The notes under the pieces are model-generated. The model was given only the letters and a program-made list of their open reading frames with translations, made no database searches and was not told where the DNA came from. From positions 130,571-194,570 of the forward strand of contig JALOAI010000006.1 in assembly GCA_023228945.1 (NCBI GenBank): a stretch of 64,000 nt of DNA, in the 5' to 3' direction. Shown piece after piece: positions 54,596 through 61,870 of the stretch (positions are counted from its first letter, which is position 1; the number at the start of each line of letters is the position of its first letter). A program made the position numbers and the translations under genes. Source of the stretch: Pigmentiphaga sp. (GTDB taxonomy: Bacteria; Pseudomonadota; Gammaproteobacteria; Burkholderiales; Burkholderiaceae_B).

Positions 54596-55399
54596 CTAGA
54601 GCACACCAGGGTATGCGCCGCCATCCATCAGGATGTTCTGCCCCGTGATATAGCCCGCGTGCTGACTGCACAAATAGGCGCACATGGCGCCGAACTCGTC
54701 GGGCGAGCCCAGCCGGCGCGCAGGAACGCCGTTGGTTCGCTCTTGCAACACAGTTTCAAGGCTCGTGCCCTGCGCCTGCGCCCTGGCCGACGATGCAGAG
54801 CGCAACCGATCGGTCAGGAACGCACCAGGCAACAAATTGTTGATCGTGACATTCGCGGCGGCCAATGGGCTGCGAGCGAGTCCGGCCACGACGCCAGTGA
54901 GACCACTGCGCGCCCCGTTGCTCAAGCCCAGGTCCGCGATAGGCGCCTTGACCGCACCCGAGGTGATATTGACGATCCGGCCGAACCCGCGCTCGGCCAT
55001 GCCATCCACCGTTGCCTGGATCAACGCGATCGGCGCATACATGTTGGCTCGTATCGCCGCAAGCCAGGTTTCCTCCGTCCAGTCGCGAAAATCTCCCGGG
55101 GGAGGCCCCCCTGAGTTCGTAACGACGATATCAAACCGCAGTCCGGGACCGTCCGGACATTCGAATACCCGCTGGCGACCCTGAGCCGAGGTGATGTCGG
55201 CGGCGACTCCGATGATACGCGTCGCTGGATCGGGACAAGAGCGCTGCAAATCCATGACCGCCTCGGCAAGCACATCTTCCCGACGCGCGACACAAATGAC
55301 ATTGACGCCCTCCTTCGCCAACGCTCTGGCGCAACCTAGGCCCAGACCGCGGCTCGCACCACTGACCAAGGCCCAACAGCCCGCAATCCCAAGATCCAT
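54596..55399 (-). CDS. SDR-family protein with substituted catalytic residues
   Basis: 267 residues. ALVSGASRGLGLGCARALAKEGVNVICVARR is the cofactor fold, DIVVTNSGGPPPGDF replaces NNAG, and GRIVNITSGAVKAPIADLGLSNGARSGLTG covers the active site. Counting 13 and 17 residues from the serine of NITSG, the expected Tyr and Lys are Ser and Arg. This substitution occurs in a 3-oxoacyl-ACP-reductase-like SDR subgroup. LLPGAFLTDRL and ITGQNILMDGGAYPGVL are normal. GGAGAAGG precedes the ATG at 55399, deciding the start over one four codons upstream. Confidence 0.87.
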   Translation of the reverse strand: MDLGIAGCWALVSGASRGLGLGCARALAKEGVNVICVARREDVLAEAVMDLQRSCPDPATRIIGVAADITSAQGRQRVFECPDGPGLRFDIVVTNSGGPPPGDFRDWTEETWLAAIRANMYAPIALIQATVDGMAERGFGRIVNITSGAVKAPIADLGLSNGARSGLTGVVAGLARSPLAAANVTINNLLPGAFLTDRLRSASSARAQAQGTSLETVLQERTNGVPARRLGSPDEFGAMCAYLCSQHAGYITGQNILMDGGAYPGVL

Positions 55400-55559
55400 T
55401 ACCTTCTCCAAATAGTAGATAGCGAACCACGGTAACTACCGAACCCTCTACCAGTCCGGTAGCCGCGAGAACATCAGTCTCGATTGCAAATTATCCTACA
55501 TATCGAGAGCCGGAGCAGGTATCAGTACTTCGTCTAAAGGGCGAGACTGTCACTTTCCG

Positions 55560-55641
55560 ACTACCCCGCCGGCCAGGCTCGCTCCAATATGGCATCCGCC
55601 GCCGCAATCTCCGGCCCCGCGCCGAACACCCATCCGGCGCC
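55560..55641 (+). repeat. aidB 3'-end segment, remnant copy
   Basis: 82 bases matching 57060-57141 with three mismatches by my count, same orientation, displaced by exactly 1500 bases. On the minus strand it encodes the last residues of the acyl-CoA dehydrogenase including its stop, with one Thr-to-Ala change. The match ends abruptly at CATCCGGCGCC, where uup sequence begins. Confidence 0.88.
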
Positions 55642-55644
55642 GTC

Positions 55645-55794
55645 GCGCGCGCCGCCGAACTGCAGGCCCGCATCGATGCCATCGAGGCCGAGCTGATGGC
55701 CAAGCTGGAGCGTTGGGAGCAGTTGGAGGCGCGGCGGCCGGGATAGGTGACAGCAGCGGCTCCCTGCGTTTTCCAGGAAACTCGTTGCGCCACC
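55645..55794 (+). repeat. uup 3'-end segment, remnant copy
   Basis: It matches 47327-47476 in the same orientation: the uup codons are nearly identical, and the 50 bases after the stop are more diverged. It follows the aidB remnant with no spacer to speak of. Together they form an aidB-end / uup-end junction, the reverse of the order of the native genes. Confidence 0.88.
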
Positions 55795-55840
55795 CTAAGG
55801 ACGGTTTGGTACCTATCCCGATGCCTGGCGCGATAGGATT

Positions 55841-55920
55841 ATTAAACAACTCTTTAATACCGTTGATTCATATTAAAGTCTGCTTTAGTATTGTGGTTCT
55901 ATATGAAAGCGGGTTTTAGA
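55841..55920 (+). repeat. three 31-base-spaced palindromic motifs before fic
   Basis: ATTAAA-CAACTC-TTTAAT (55841), ATTAAA-GTCTGC-TTTAGT (55872) and ATGAAA-GCGGGT-TTTAGA (55903) recur with a period of exactly 31 bases, separated by 13-base spacers that also resemble each other. The last base of the third unit is the A of the fic ATG. The stretch is much richer in A+T than its surroundings. It looks like an operator array, perhaps for autoregulation of fic. Confidence 0.7.
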
Positions 55921-57107
55921 TGAATCGCATCACCGGTACCTTCGCTACTTCCACGACGCTGGGCGAAACAGTGCGCGCCTTCGTACCGCACCCACTACCG
56001 CCCACCGATCCTCCTTTGGGGATGGCGGCCTTGGCCGAGTTGAGTCGACAAGCCGAGCTGGCGCTGGCCAGGTTGTCTGGCGTGTCCGGGCTAGTGCCGT
56101 CGGTGGACTGGCTGCTCTATAGTGCGATACGAAAGGAGGCCTTGCTGACTTCGCAATTGGAAGGAACGCAGGCAACGCTGACTGATCTATTTGATGAGGA
56201 AGCCGGCTTCAAGGTCAGCAATACTGATGATGTGGCTGAGGTGACCAACTATTTGCAGGCCTTCCGGTTGGTACAAGATCAGTTGCGAGATCCGAAGGGG
56301 CTGCCCATCAGTGTGCGCCTTCTGTGTGATGCGCATCGTTTGCTGCTCGGGGGCGCAAGGGGCGCGGGGAAGCAGCCAGGAGAGCTACGGCAATCTCAGA
56401 ATTGGATCGGCGGTACCCGGCCCGGCAATGCCGTCTTTGTGCCACCACCGCCGGAGCTTGTGCCCGACTTACTGTCGAACCTGGAGCGATTCATTCACGA
56501 TGAAGTGAGCGACCTTCCTCCTTTGGTCAAGGTTGCACTGGTTCACGCGCAGTTCGAGACCATCCACCCGTTTCTTGACGGCAACGGGCGCATCGGCCGA
56601 CTTTTGATTGCGGCGTTGCTGGAGCATTGGAAGCTGCTCCCCGAACCGTTGATGTATCTTAGTAGCTACCTGAAGCGCCACCAAGCCGAGTACTACCGAC
56701 GTCTGTCGGTCATCCGTACAGAGGGAGACTGGGAGGCGTGGGTGTCGTTCTTTCTCGAAGGTGTTGCCGTGGCGGCGGCGGAAGCCGAGCAAAGCATCAT
56801 TTCGGTTGCAAGCCTGGTAGCTGCCGATCGGCGCAAGCTGCTTCAAGCGCCCAAGGCCAGCTTCGTCAGCTACCGGCTGTTCGAGCAGTTGCCTATGATG
56901 CCGCGCTTTACCGTGGAACGTGTCCGTCAACAGCTGGACACTACATTTCCAACGGCAAACTCAGCGGTGCAAACCTTGGAAACGCTGGGCATTGTGGTTG
57001 AACTGACCGGCCAGAAGAAGAACCGCAGCTACAGTTATCAAGCCTATGTGGATCTTCTAACTACCCCGCCGGCCAGGCTCGCTCCAATATGGCATCCGCC
57101 GCGGTAA
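55920..57107 (+). CDS. Fic-domain protein (putative AMPylator), C-terminus replaced by flanking DNA
   Basis: 395 residues. Fic enzymes transfer AMP or other nucleotide parts to protein hydroxyls. The Fic motif HPFLDGNGRIGR is intact at 216-227. An N-terminal inhibitory helix motif T77-SQL-E81-G82 fits the (S/T)xxxE(G/N) rule, so this is a class II, self-inhibited Fic. A winged-helix-like C-terminal region follows (FTVERVRQQLDTTFPTANSAVQTLETLGIVVELTGQKKNRSYSY). The frame crosses into the aidB 3' end at about 57060, so the last 15 or so codons are antisense to aidB and not native. Base composition is lower in GC than neighbouring genes, suggesting transfer. Confidence 0.9.
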   Translation: MNRITGTFATSTTLGETVRAFVPHPLPPTDPPLGMAALAELSRQAELALARLSGVSGLVPSVDWLLYSAIRKEALLTSQLEGTQATLTDLFDEEAGFKVSNTDDVAEVTNYLQAFRLVQDQLRDPKGLPISVRLLCDAHRLLLGGARGAGKQPGELRQSQNWIGGTRPGNAVFVPPPPELVPDLLSNLERFIHDEVSDLPPLVKVALVHAQFETIHPFLDGNGRIGRLLIAALLEHWKLLPEPLMYLSSYLKRHQAEYYRRLSVIRTEGDWEAWVSFFLEGVAVAAAEAEQSIISVASLVAADRRKLLQAPKASFVSYRLFEQLPMMPRFTVERVRQQLDTTFPTANSAVQTLETLGIVVELTGQKKNRSYSYQAYVDLLTTPPARLAPIWHPPR

Positions 57108-57141
57108 TTTCCGGCCCCGCGCCGAACACCCATCCGGCGCC
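57060..57141 (+). repeat. aidB 3'-end segment, native copy
   Basis: Counterpart of the remnant at 55560-55641. It is the true 3' end of the acyl-CoA dehydrogenase gene and also encodes, on the plus strand, the extraneous C-terminal tail of the Fic frame. Confidence 0.88.
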
Positions 57142-58824
57142 CTCCGCGAAACGCGTTGCGATGAAGCCCTCGGCCACGATCGCCGGCGCCTGCTCCAGTA
57201 GCAACACGGCCTGCGCCACGAGAACCAGACGCTGGGTCACACGGCGGGCTGCGGCCTCCAGCACCTCAGCAGGTAAAGCAAGGTCGGCCCGCAGTCGCGC
57301 CATGGCTTGCGCGATCACCGGGTGCGCCTTGCTCCCGTCCTCCAGCGTCGCCAGCCAGGCCGAAAAACCGTCCGGATCCCGCCGTATCGCGCGCAGCACA
57401 TCCAGGCAGATGACGTTGCCCGAGCCCTCCCATACGGAGTTGACCGGCGCCTCGCGGAACCAGCGCGCCATGGGCCCGGTTTCGACATAGCCGTTGCCGC
57501 CCCAGACCTCCAGCGCTTCGCCGCTGAATTCCACCGCCCGCTTGCAGATCCAGAATTTGGCGGCGGGCATCATGATGCGGCACCAGATACGCTCGCCGGG
57601 CTGCTCGGCGCGCTCGAAGGCCCGCGCCAGGCGCACCATAAGCCAGGTGGCGGCCTCGCTCTCGAGCGCCATATCGGCCAGCAGCTGCCGCATCAATGGT
57701 TGCTCGATCAATGTCCGGCCAAATGCCCAGCGATCACGCGCGTGATGGATTGCCTGCACCAATGTCTGGCGCAGAATGGCGGTGCTGCCGATGACGCAGG
57801 CCAGGCGGCTGAAGGTGGCCATTTGCAAGATGGTGGGAATGCCGCGCCCCGGCTCGCCCACCAATTGGCCCCAGGCGCCATCGAACTCGACCTCGCTGCT
57901 GGCGTTGGCACGATTGCCCAGTTTGTCTTTCAGGCGAATTATGCGGATGGTATTACGAACGCCATCAGGCCGCCAGCGCGGCACATAGAAGCAGCTCGGG
58001 CCTTCGTCGGTAATGGCCAGCACCAGGTGGGCGTCGGCCGTGGGGGCCGACAAGAACCATTTATGGCCGGTGATCCGGTAGGCCTTGCCCCGCCCCGGCT
58101 GCTCCAGGGCTTCGGCATAAGTCGCGTTGGCCCGCAAGTCGGAGCCGCCCTGCTTCTCGGTCATGCCCATGCCGATCCACATGGCGGCCTTTTCGTTCAG
58201 GGGAAGGTCGCGGGCGTCGTACTCCAGACCATACAAGGGCCCTTGCAATTGTTGGAATAATTCTGGCTCCTGCTGCAGCACCGGAATGGCCGCGGTGGTC
58301 ATGATCGTGGGGCAAAGGCTGGCGGCATCCACCTGGCCGTGCAAGTAAAGGCCCGCCGCCCAGGTAAGCCAGGCGCCTTCGCCGGGTTCTCGATAGGGCA
58401 GGCTGACCAGCCCCCGCTCGCGCAAGGCCGCCATCAGTTGATGCCAGGCGGCATCGAAGCGTACGAGATCCTGGCGCTCGCCAAGGCGGTCGTAGGGCTC
58501 GAACTCGGGGGGCCGGCGCTCTGCGAGCACCGCCAGCTCACGGTTCTCGGGCCGGCTCAGCCACTCGCCATACGCGCTGAGGAATTCACGCTGCGCCGGC
58601 GAGCCGTGGCGTGCCAACGCTTCGGTGAGTGCCGCATCGGCCTGAAAGCCGTTGACCGCGGGAAGGTCCGGCACCAGGTTGTAAGGATCGTTTCGAGAGC
58701 CAGTGGCCAGGTGTGCCGCCGCTGCCGCATTCTGCCCGGCTTGCTGAGCCTCCGGCTCTGGTGCGCGCCGATTCGGCTTACCCTTTTCCGGGGAGGAAAA
58801 GTCGGCTTTCGGAGATGAAGTCAT
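57061..58824 (-). CDS. aidB: acyl-CoA dehydrogenase family protein, AidB-like
   Basis: 587 residues. AidB-type flavoproteins belong to the acyl-CoA dehydrogenase family; E. coli AidB binds DNA and is induced by alkylation. RNDPYNLVPDLPAVNGFQADAALTEALARHG is the usual AidB start region after a 40-residue polar leader. MGMTEKQGGSDLRANAT, YRITGHKWFLSAPTADAHLVLA, and GGNGYVETGPMARWFREAPVNSVWEGSGNVICLDVLRA are family blocks, the last holding the active-site region. The ATG at 58824 is chosen because the frame upstream is not conserved. Its 3' end faces the fic gene with a 47-base antisense overlap; originally it probably faced uup. Confidence 0.93.
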   Translation of the reverse strand: MTSSPKADFSSPEKGKPNRRAPEPEAQQAGQNAAAAAHLATGSRNDPYNLVPDLPAVNGFQADAALTEALARHGSPAQREFLSAYGEWLSRPENRELAVLAERRPPEFEPYDRLGERQDLVRFDAAWHQLMAALRERGLVSLPYREPGEGAWLTWAAGLYLHGQVDAASLCPTIMTTAAIPVLQQEPELFQQLQGPLYGLEYDARDLPLNEKAAMWIGMGMTEKQGGSDLRANATYAEALEQPGRGKAYRITGHKWFLSAPTADAHLVLAITDEGPSCFYVPRWRPDGVRNTIRIIRLKDKLGNRANASSEVEFDGAWGQLVGEPGRGIPTILQMATFSRLACVIGSTAILRQTLVQAIHHARDRWAFGRTLIEQPLMRQLLADMALESEAATWLMVRLARAFERAEQPGERIWCRIMMPAAKFWICKRAVEFSGEALEVWGGNGYVETGPMARWFREAPVNSVWEGSGNVICLDVLRAIRRDPDGFSAWLATLEDGSKAHPVIAQAMARLRADLALPAEVLEAAARRVTQRLVLVAQAVLLLEQAPAIVAEGFIATRFAEGAGWVFGAGPEITAADAILERAWPAG

Positions 58825-59008
58825 GGCGGTACCCTCCGGCAAGGTTGCTGATGACCATCTCCCAGGGTACACCTACGCCGCACCGAAGACCAACCGGCTC
58901 AGGCATTCAAGAGGTAGCGGCCGGCGGCCCCGGACTCCCGTGGCTTCAGCACGTCTGTCGAACGGCCATAACGCGCATGCAGTTCAGATTGAACTCGTGA
59001 CAACCCAC

Positions 59009-59923
59009 TCAGGCCTCCACCGAGAAATAGGCCTGGGCCAGTTCGCGCAACCATTGGTTGGCGGGATCGCGGTGAAACCGCTCGTGCCAGTACATCCGCG
59101 ACACCACGCGCGGTACCGAGACAGGCAGATTGGCGATGGCCAACGGGAAGATCGCCGCCAGGCGCTCGGCGGCGCCACTGGGAACAGTGGCGATCAAATC
59201 GGAATTGGCGACGAGCTTGGCCGCCATCGTGGTGTCGGATAGGCTGGCAACCGCATGGCGCCTGAGCCGCAGGCGGCGGAGCTCTTTTTCGATGAAGTCT
59301 TCGAAGTCGCCGCTGCGGCTGACGATGACGTGCGAGAGCGCGCTGTAGCCGGCTTTGTTCAGCGGCTTTCCGGCCGCGGGATGATCGCTCGCCATGATGC
59401 AGACATAGCCGTAGTCCATCATGCGGCGTTGCCGCAAAGCGGCCGGCATTTCGGGCAGCATGCCCCCGAAGGCGAGATCCGCGCGCCCGGCTTCCAGCAT
59501 CGAGGGGATCTCGTGCACCGGCACTCTCAGGCTGCGCAAACGGCAGTGGGGCGCCTGGGCACGCAAGGCCGCGAGAAAATCGCCCAAGTAGACGAACTCG
59601 GCCAGGTCCGACAAGCACAACGTGAAAATCCGCTCGGCCGTGGCCGGCTCGAAACGGGGCGATGTGAGCAAGTGCTCATGCAGTTCGCGCACGATGCGCT
59701 GCAGCGGCGTGCGCAAGGCCTGGGCGCGCGGCGTCAGGCTCAGGAAGCGGCCGGTGCGCACGAAAAGCGGATCGTCGAAGTGCTCGCGCAGCGCACGCAA
59801 GCCTTGGCTCACCGCTGGCTGCGATACTCCAAGCCGTTCGGCGGCGGCGGACACCTGCCCCGTTTGATACAAGGCATCGAGTGTCAGCAAGAGGTTCAGA
59901 TCGAGATTGCGGAGACGCGACAC
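59009..59923 (-). CDS. LysR-family transcriptional regulator (NodD/NahR-like)
   Basis: 304 residues. SRLRNLDLNLLLTLDALYQTGQVSAAAERLGVSQPAVSQGLRALREHFDDPLFVRTGRFLSLTPRAQAL is the DNA-binding domain of the LNLL subgroup that includes NodD, NahR and similar aromatic-compound regulators. The effector domain has VPVHEIPSMLEAGRADLAFG. I chose the GTG at 59923 (MSRLRNLDLNLL), because an earlier GTG at 59938 lies inside a perfect palindrome that is probably this protein's own operator. It is divergent from the CoA transferase gene. Confidence 0.9.
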   Translation of the reverse strand: MSRLRNLDLNLLLTLDALYQTGQVSAAAERLGVSQPAVSQGLRALREHFDDPLFVRTGRFLSLTPRAQALRTPLQRIVRELHEHLLTSPRFEPATAERIFTLCLSDLAEFVYLGDFLAALRAQAPHCRLRSLRVPVHEIPSMLEAGRADLAFGGMLPEMPAALRQRRMMDYGYVCIMASDHPAAGKPLNKAGYSALSHVIVSRSGDFEDFIEKELRRLRLRRHAVASLSDTTMAAKLVANSDLIATVPSGAAERLAAIFPLAIANLPVSVPRVVSRMYWHERFHRDPANQWLRELAQAYFSVEA

Positions 59924-59929
59924 GGGAAT

Positions 59930-59946
59930 TATAAGCACCGCTTATA
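59930..59946. promoter_or_regulatory. LysR box 1 in the lysR / CoA-transferase divergent region
   Basis: TATAAGC-ACC-GCTTATA is a perfect palindrome with the T-N11-A architecture of LysR sites. It sits 21 bases before a -35 element. The 17-base core ATAAGCACCGCTTATAG recurs with two changes at 61758-61774, at the same distance from a second promoter. Confidence 0.75.
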
Positions 59947-59967
59947 GTAAAAATGAGAGAAACACGA

Positions 59968-59996
59968 TTGCTCGCGGCCCGATGGCTCTCTAAAGT
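59968..59996 (+). promoter_or_regulatory. promoter of the CoA transferase gene
   Basis: TTGCTC (59968-59973), 17 bases, TAAAGT (59991-59996). A moderate sigma-70 promoter with the LysR box directly upstream of its -35 element, the layout of an activated promoter. Expected start near 60003. Confidence 0.65.
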
Positions 59997-60095
59997 CTAC
60001 TGGATACTTCATTGTCCGCAACCCCGCAAGCGCGCCAGGTTGGCGCAAGCCGGCAGCACGGTAGCGGCGCATCGGCCAAGCCAGCAGCAAACTTC

Positions 60096-61364
60096 ATGAA
60101 TATATCCCGACAATTACCAGAATCTTCCACCAACGACCGCAGCCAGGCCGCACGCCAGTTGCCGCCACCGGGGCGTAGCGCGGGGCCGCTCGCGGGACTG
60201 CGCGTAATCGACCTCTCTCGCGTTGTGGCCGGCAACATGCTGACGCTGCAACTGGCCGATCTCGGCGCCCAGGTCATCAAGATCGAGCCGCCCGGCGCCG
60301 GCGATCCACTGCGCAACTGGCTCACGGAAGGCGTTCCCGTCTGGTGGCGTACCTATTGCCGGAACAAAAAGAGCATGGTGCTCAACCTGCGCTCGCCGCG
60401 CGGCCTGGAGTTGCTGCGCGAGCTGATCGCCACCGCCCATATCTTCGTCGAGAACTTCCGGCCCGGCACCCTCGAAAAAATGGGGCTGGCCCCCGCTGCG
60501 CTGCTGGCGCTCAATCCCAGGCTGGTGATCGCCCGGATCTCGGGCTGGGGCCAGACCGGCCCATTTCGCGACAAGCCCGGCTTCGGGTCGCTGATCGAGG
60601 CCTATAGCGGCCTGGCGCATAAAACCGGCTTTGCCGATCGGCCACCGGTACTGCCCAATCTAACGCTCGCCGACATGATCACCGGTTTGCATGGATCCAC
60701 CGCGGTGCTTGCCGCGCTGCGGGCAGCCGAGCAGCCGGGGGGGCAAGGCCAAGTCGTGGATCTCTCGCTGTTCGACGCCATGCTGTCGTGCCTGGGGCCC
60801 GATGTCGCCGACTTCACGCTCAGCGGCCACGAGAATCCGCGCAACGGCAGCCGCAGCCCCACCGCCGCGCCTCGCAACGTATATCGCACCGCGGACGACG
60901 AATGGGTGGCGGTGTCGGCCACCACGCAGGCCATGACCGAGCGGCTGTTCCACGCCATCGGCAGGCCCGAGCTCGTCCACGACCCTCGTTCCGCGACCAA
61001 CGCCGCCCGACTGCAACACATCGACTTCGTTGACGACGCCATCCAGGGCTTCATCGGCGGGCGCACGCGGGACGAGGTGCTGCGCCATTTCGACGCCGCG
61101 GAAGTGACTGTGGGACCCGTCATGCGCGCGTCCCAGTTGCTGACCGATCCTTTCGTGATCGGCCGCCAATCACTGGTCGGCATGCCGGACCCGGACGTCG
61201 GCGTGCTGCCGATGCACAACGTCGTACCACGCCTATCGCAAACGCCGGGTGGCCTGTGCGACGCCGCTCCCACTCTGGGCCAACACACCCGCGAACTGCT
61301 CGGCGAACTCGGCCTCTCGCCCGACGACATCGAAACCCTCATCCAGGAAGGCGTTGCATCGTGA
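60096..61364 (+). CDS. CaiB/BaiF family III CoA transferase
   Basis: 422 residues. Family III transferases move CoA between carboxylic acids by way of an aspartyl intermediate. GPLAGLRVIDLSRVVAGNMLTLQLADLGAQVIKIEPPGAGDPLRNW is the standard N-terminus. YCRNKKSMVLNLRSPRGLELLRELIATAHIFVENFRPGTLEKMGL and GQGQVVDLSLFDAMLSCL follow. The aspartate of NLTLADMITGLHGSTAVLAAL lies in the expected catalytic position. The ATG at 60096 gives a 30-residue leader; a TTG at 60012 is an alternative. It overlaps the next reading frame by four bases (GTGA). Confidence 0.92.
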   Translation: MNISRQLPESSTNDRSQAARQLPPPGRSAGPLAGLRVIDLSRVVAGNMLTLQLADLGAQVIKIEPPGAGDPLRNWLTEGVPVWWRTYCRNKKSMVLNLRSPRGLELLRELIATAHIFVENFRPGTLEKMGLAPAALLALNPRLVIARISGWGQTGPFRDKPGFGSLIEAYSGLAHKTGFADRPPVLPNLTLADMITGLHGSTAVLAALRAAEQPGGQGQVVDLSLFDAMLSCLGPDVADFTLSGHENPRNGSRSPTAAPRNVYRTADDEWVAVSATTQAMTERLFHAIGRPELVHDPRSATNAARLQHIDFVDDAIQGFIGGRTRDEVLRHFDAAEVTVGPVMRASQLLTDPFVIGRQSLVGMPDPDVGVLPMHNVVPRLSQTPGGLCDAAPTLGQHTRELLGELGLSPDDIETLIQEGVAS

Positions 61365-61774
61365 ACCCAGCGGAATTTCGTACCGGGCTGATCGTTCCCC
61401 TGGCCAACTCGCGCTTCGTCGCCAAGGCCCATGAGCGCGGCGTGGACATGATCCTACTGGACCTAAAGGACGGCGTCGCCGCCGAGCCCTTGCTGCGCAA
61501 CCTGGAACGCCAGACGTCCCGACCGGACGACACAGTGCGTCTGCTGGTCCTGAGCGATATCGCGGCCGCGACTCACGCCCCAAGCGCAAGCCTCGCCCTT
61601 CAGAAGGAACCGGGACACAAGACAGCCCACGCAAACGGCTCCGTGCCTGGAGAAGCCGAGCAGCCTGCGGGCCGCGAGATGAAAGAAGAGTCAATTCTTG
61701 CAAGTCGCCCCCCGAATCTTGGCATAGAAGAGCGTAAAAAAAATCGACTTCCGTTGCATAAGCACTTCTTATAG
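61361..61774 (+). pseudogene. broken HpcH/CitE-type CoA-ester lyase gene
   Basis: A GTG overlapping the CoA-transferase stop opens a 137-residue frame. Its first 45 residues, NPAEFRTGLIVPLANSRFVAKAHERGVDMILLDLKDGVAAE, match the N-terminus of HpcH/HpaI-CitE lyases (strand 1 and the LDLxDxV metal strand), which normally have 280-300 residues. After about 61490 the resemblance stops and the frame runs through unrelated sequence to a stop at 61774. I read it as a gene whose main body has been lost. The tail holds the second LysR-type promoter element. Confidence 0.7.
61758..61774. promoter_or_regulatory. LysR box 2 upstream of the Bug receptor gene
   Basis: ATAAGCACTTCTTATAG matches LysR box 1 (59931-59947) at 15 of 17 positions and keeps the inverted arms ATAAG/CTTAT. 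It ends 20 bases before a -35 element, exactly as in box 1. It overlaps the end of the broken lyase frame. Confidence 0.72.
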
Positions 61775-61794
61775 CAACTATGAAAAACGCATCG

Positions 61795-61823
61795 TTGCTA
61801 CGTAAAGACATCACTATTAATCT
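61795..61823 (+). promoter_or_regulatory. promoter of the Bug receptor-amidase unit
   Basis: TTGCTA (61795-61800), 17 bases, TAATCT (61818-61823). The same spacing to the LysR box and the same TTGCT start of the -35 as the promoter at 59968. The start would be about 40 bases before the Bug ATG. Confidence 0.65.
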
Positions 61824-61870
61824 TGTGATGTGCAGTTCACATACCATTTCACCAATAATTCGGAGGCATT

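Larger units (their letters stand above)
55400..55919. other. gene-free scar region between the island and fic
   Basis: 520 bases. It contains the presumed promoter region of the minus-strand SDR (55400-55560), a copy of the aidB 3' end (55560-55641) fused directly to a copy of the uup 3' end (55645-55794), and the three-unit repeat in front of fic (55841-55920). No complete gene. Confidence 0.75.

Noticed and set aside
55841..55920. CRISPR array
   Set aside because: The three units are palindromic with 13-base gaps and only partly conserved; they are too short and too few, with no cas genes. An operator array is the better reading.
47430..57060. Integrative element with tRNA attachment site
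   Set aside because: I see no tRNA gene, integrase or transfer gene at either border. The borders are uup and aidB coding ends.
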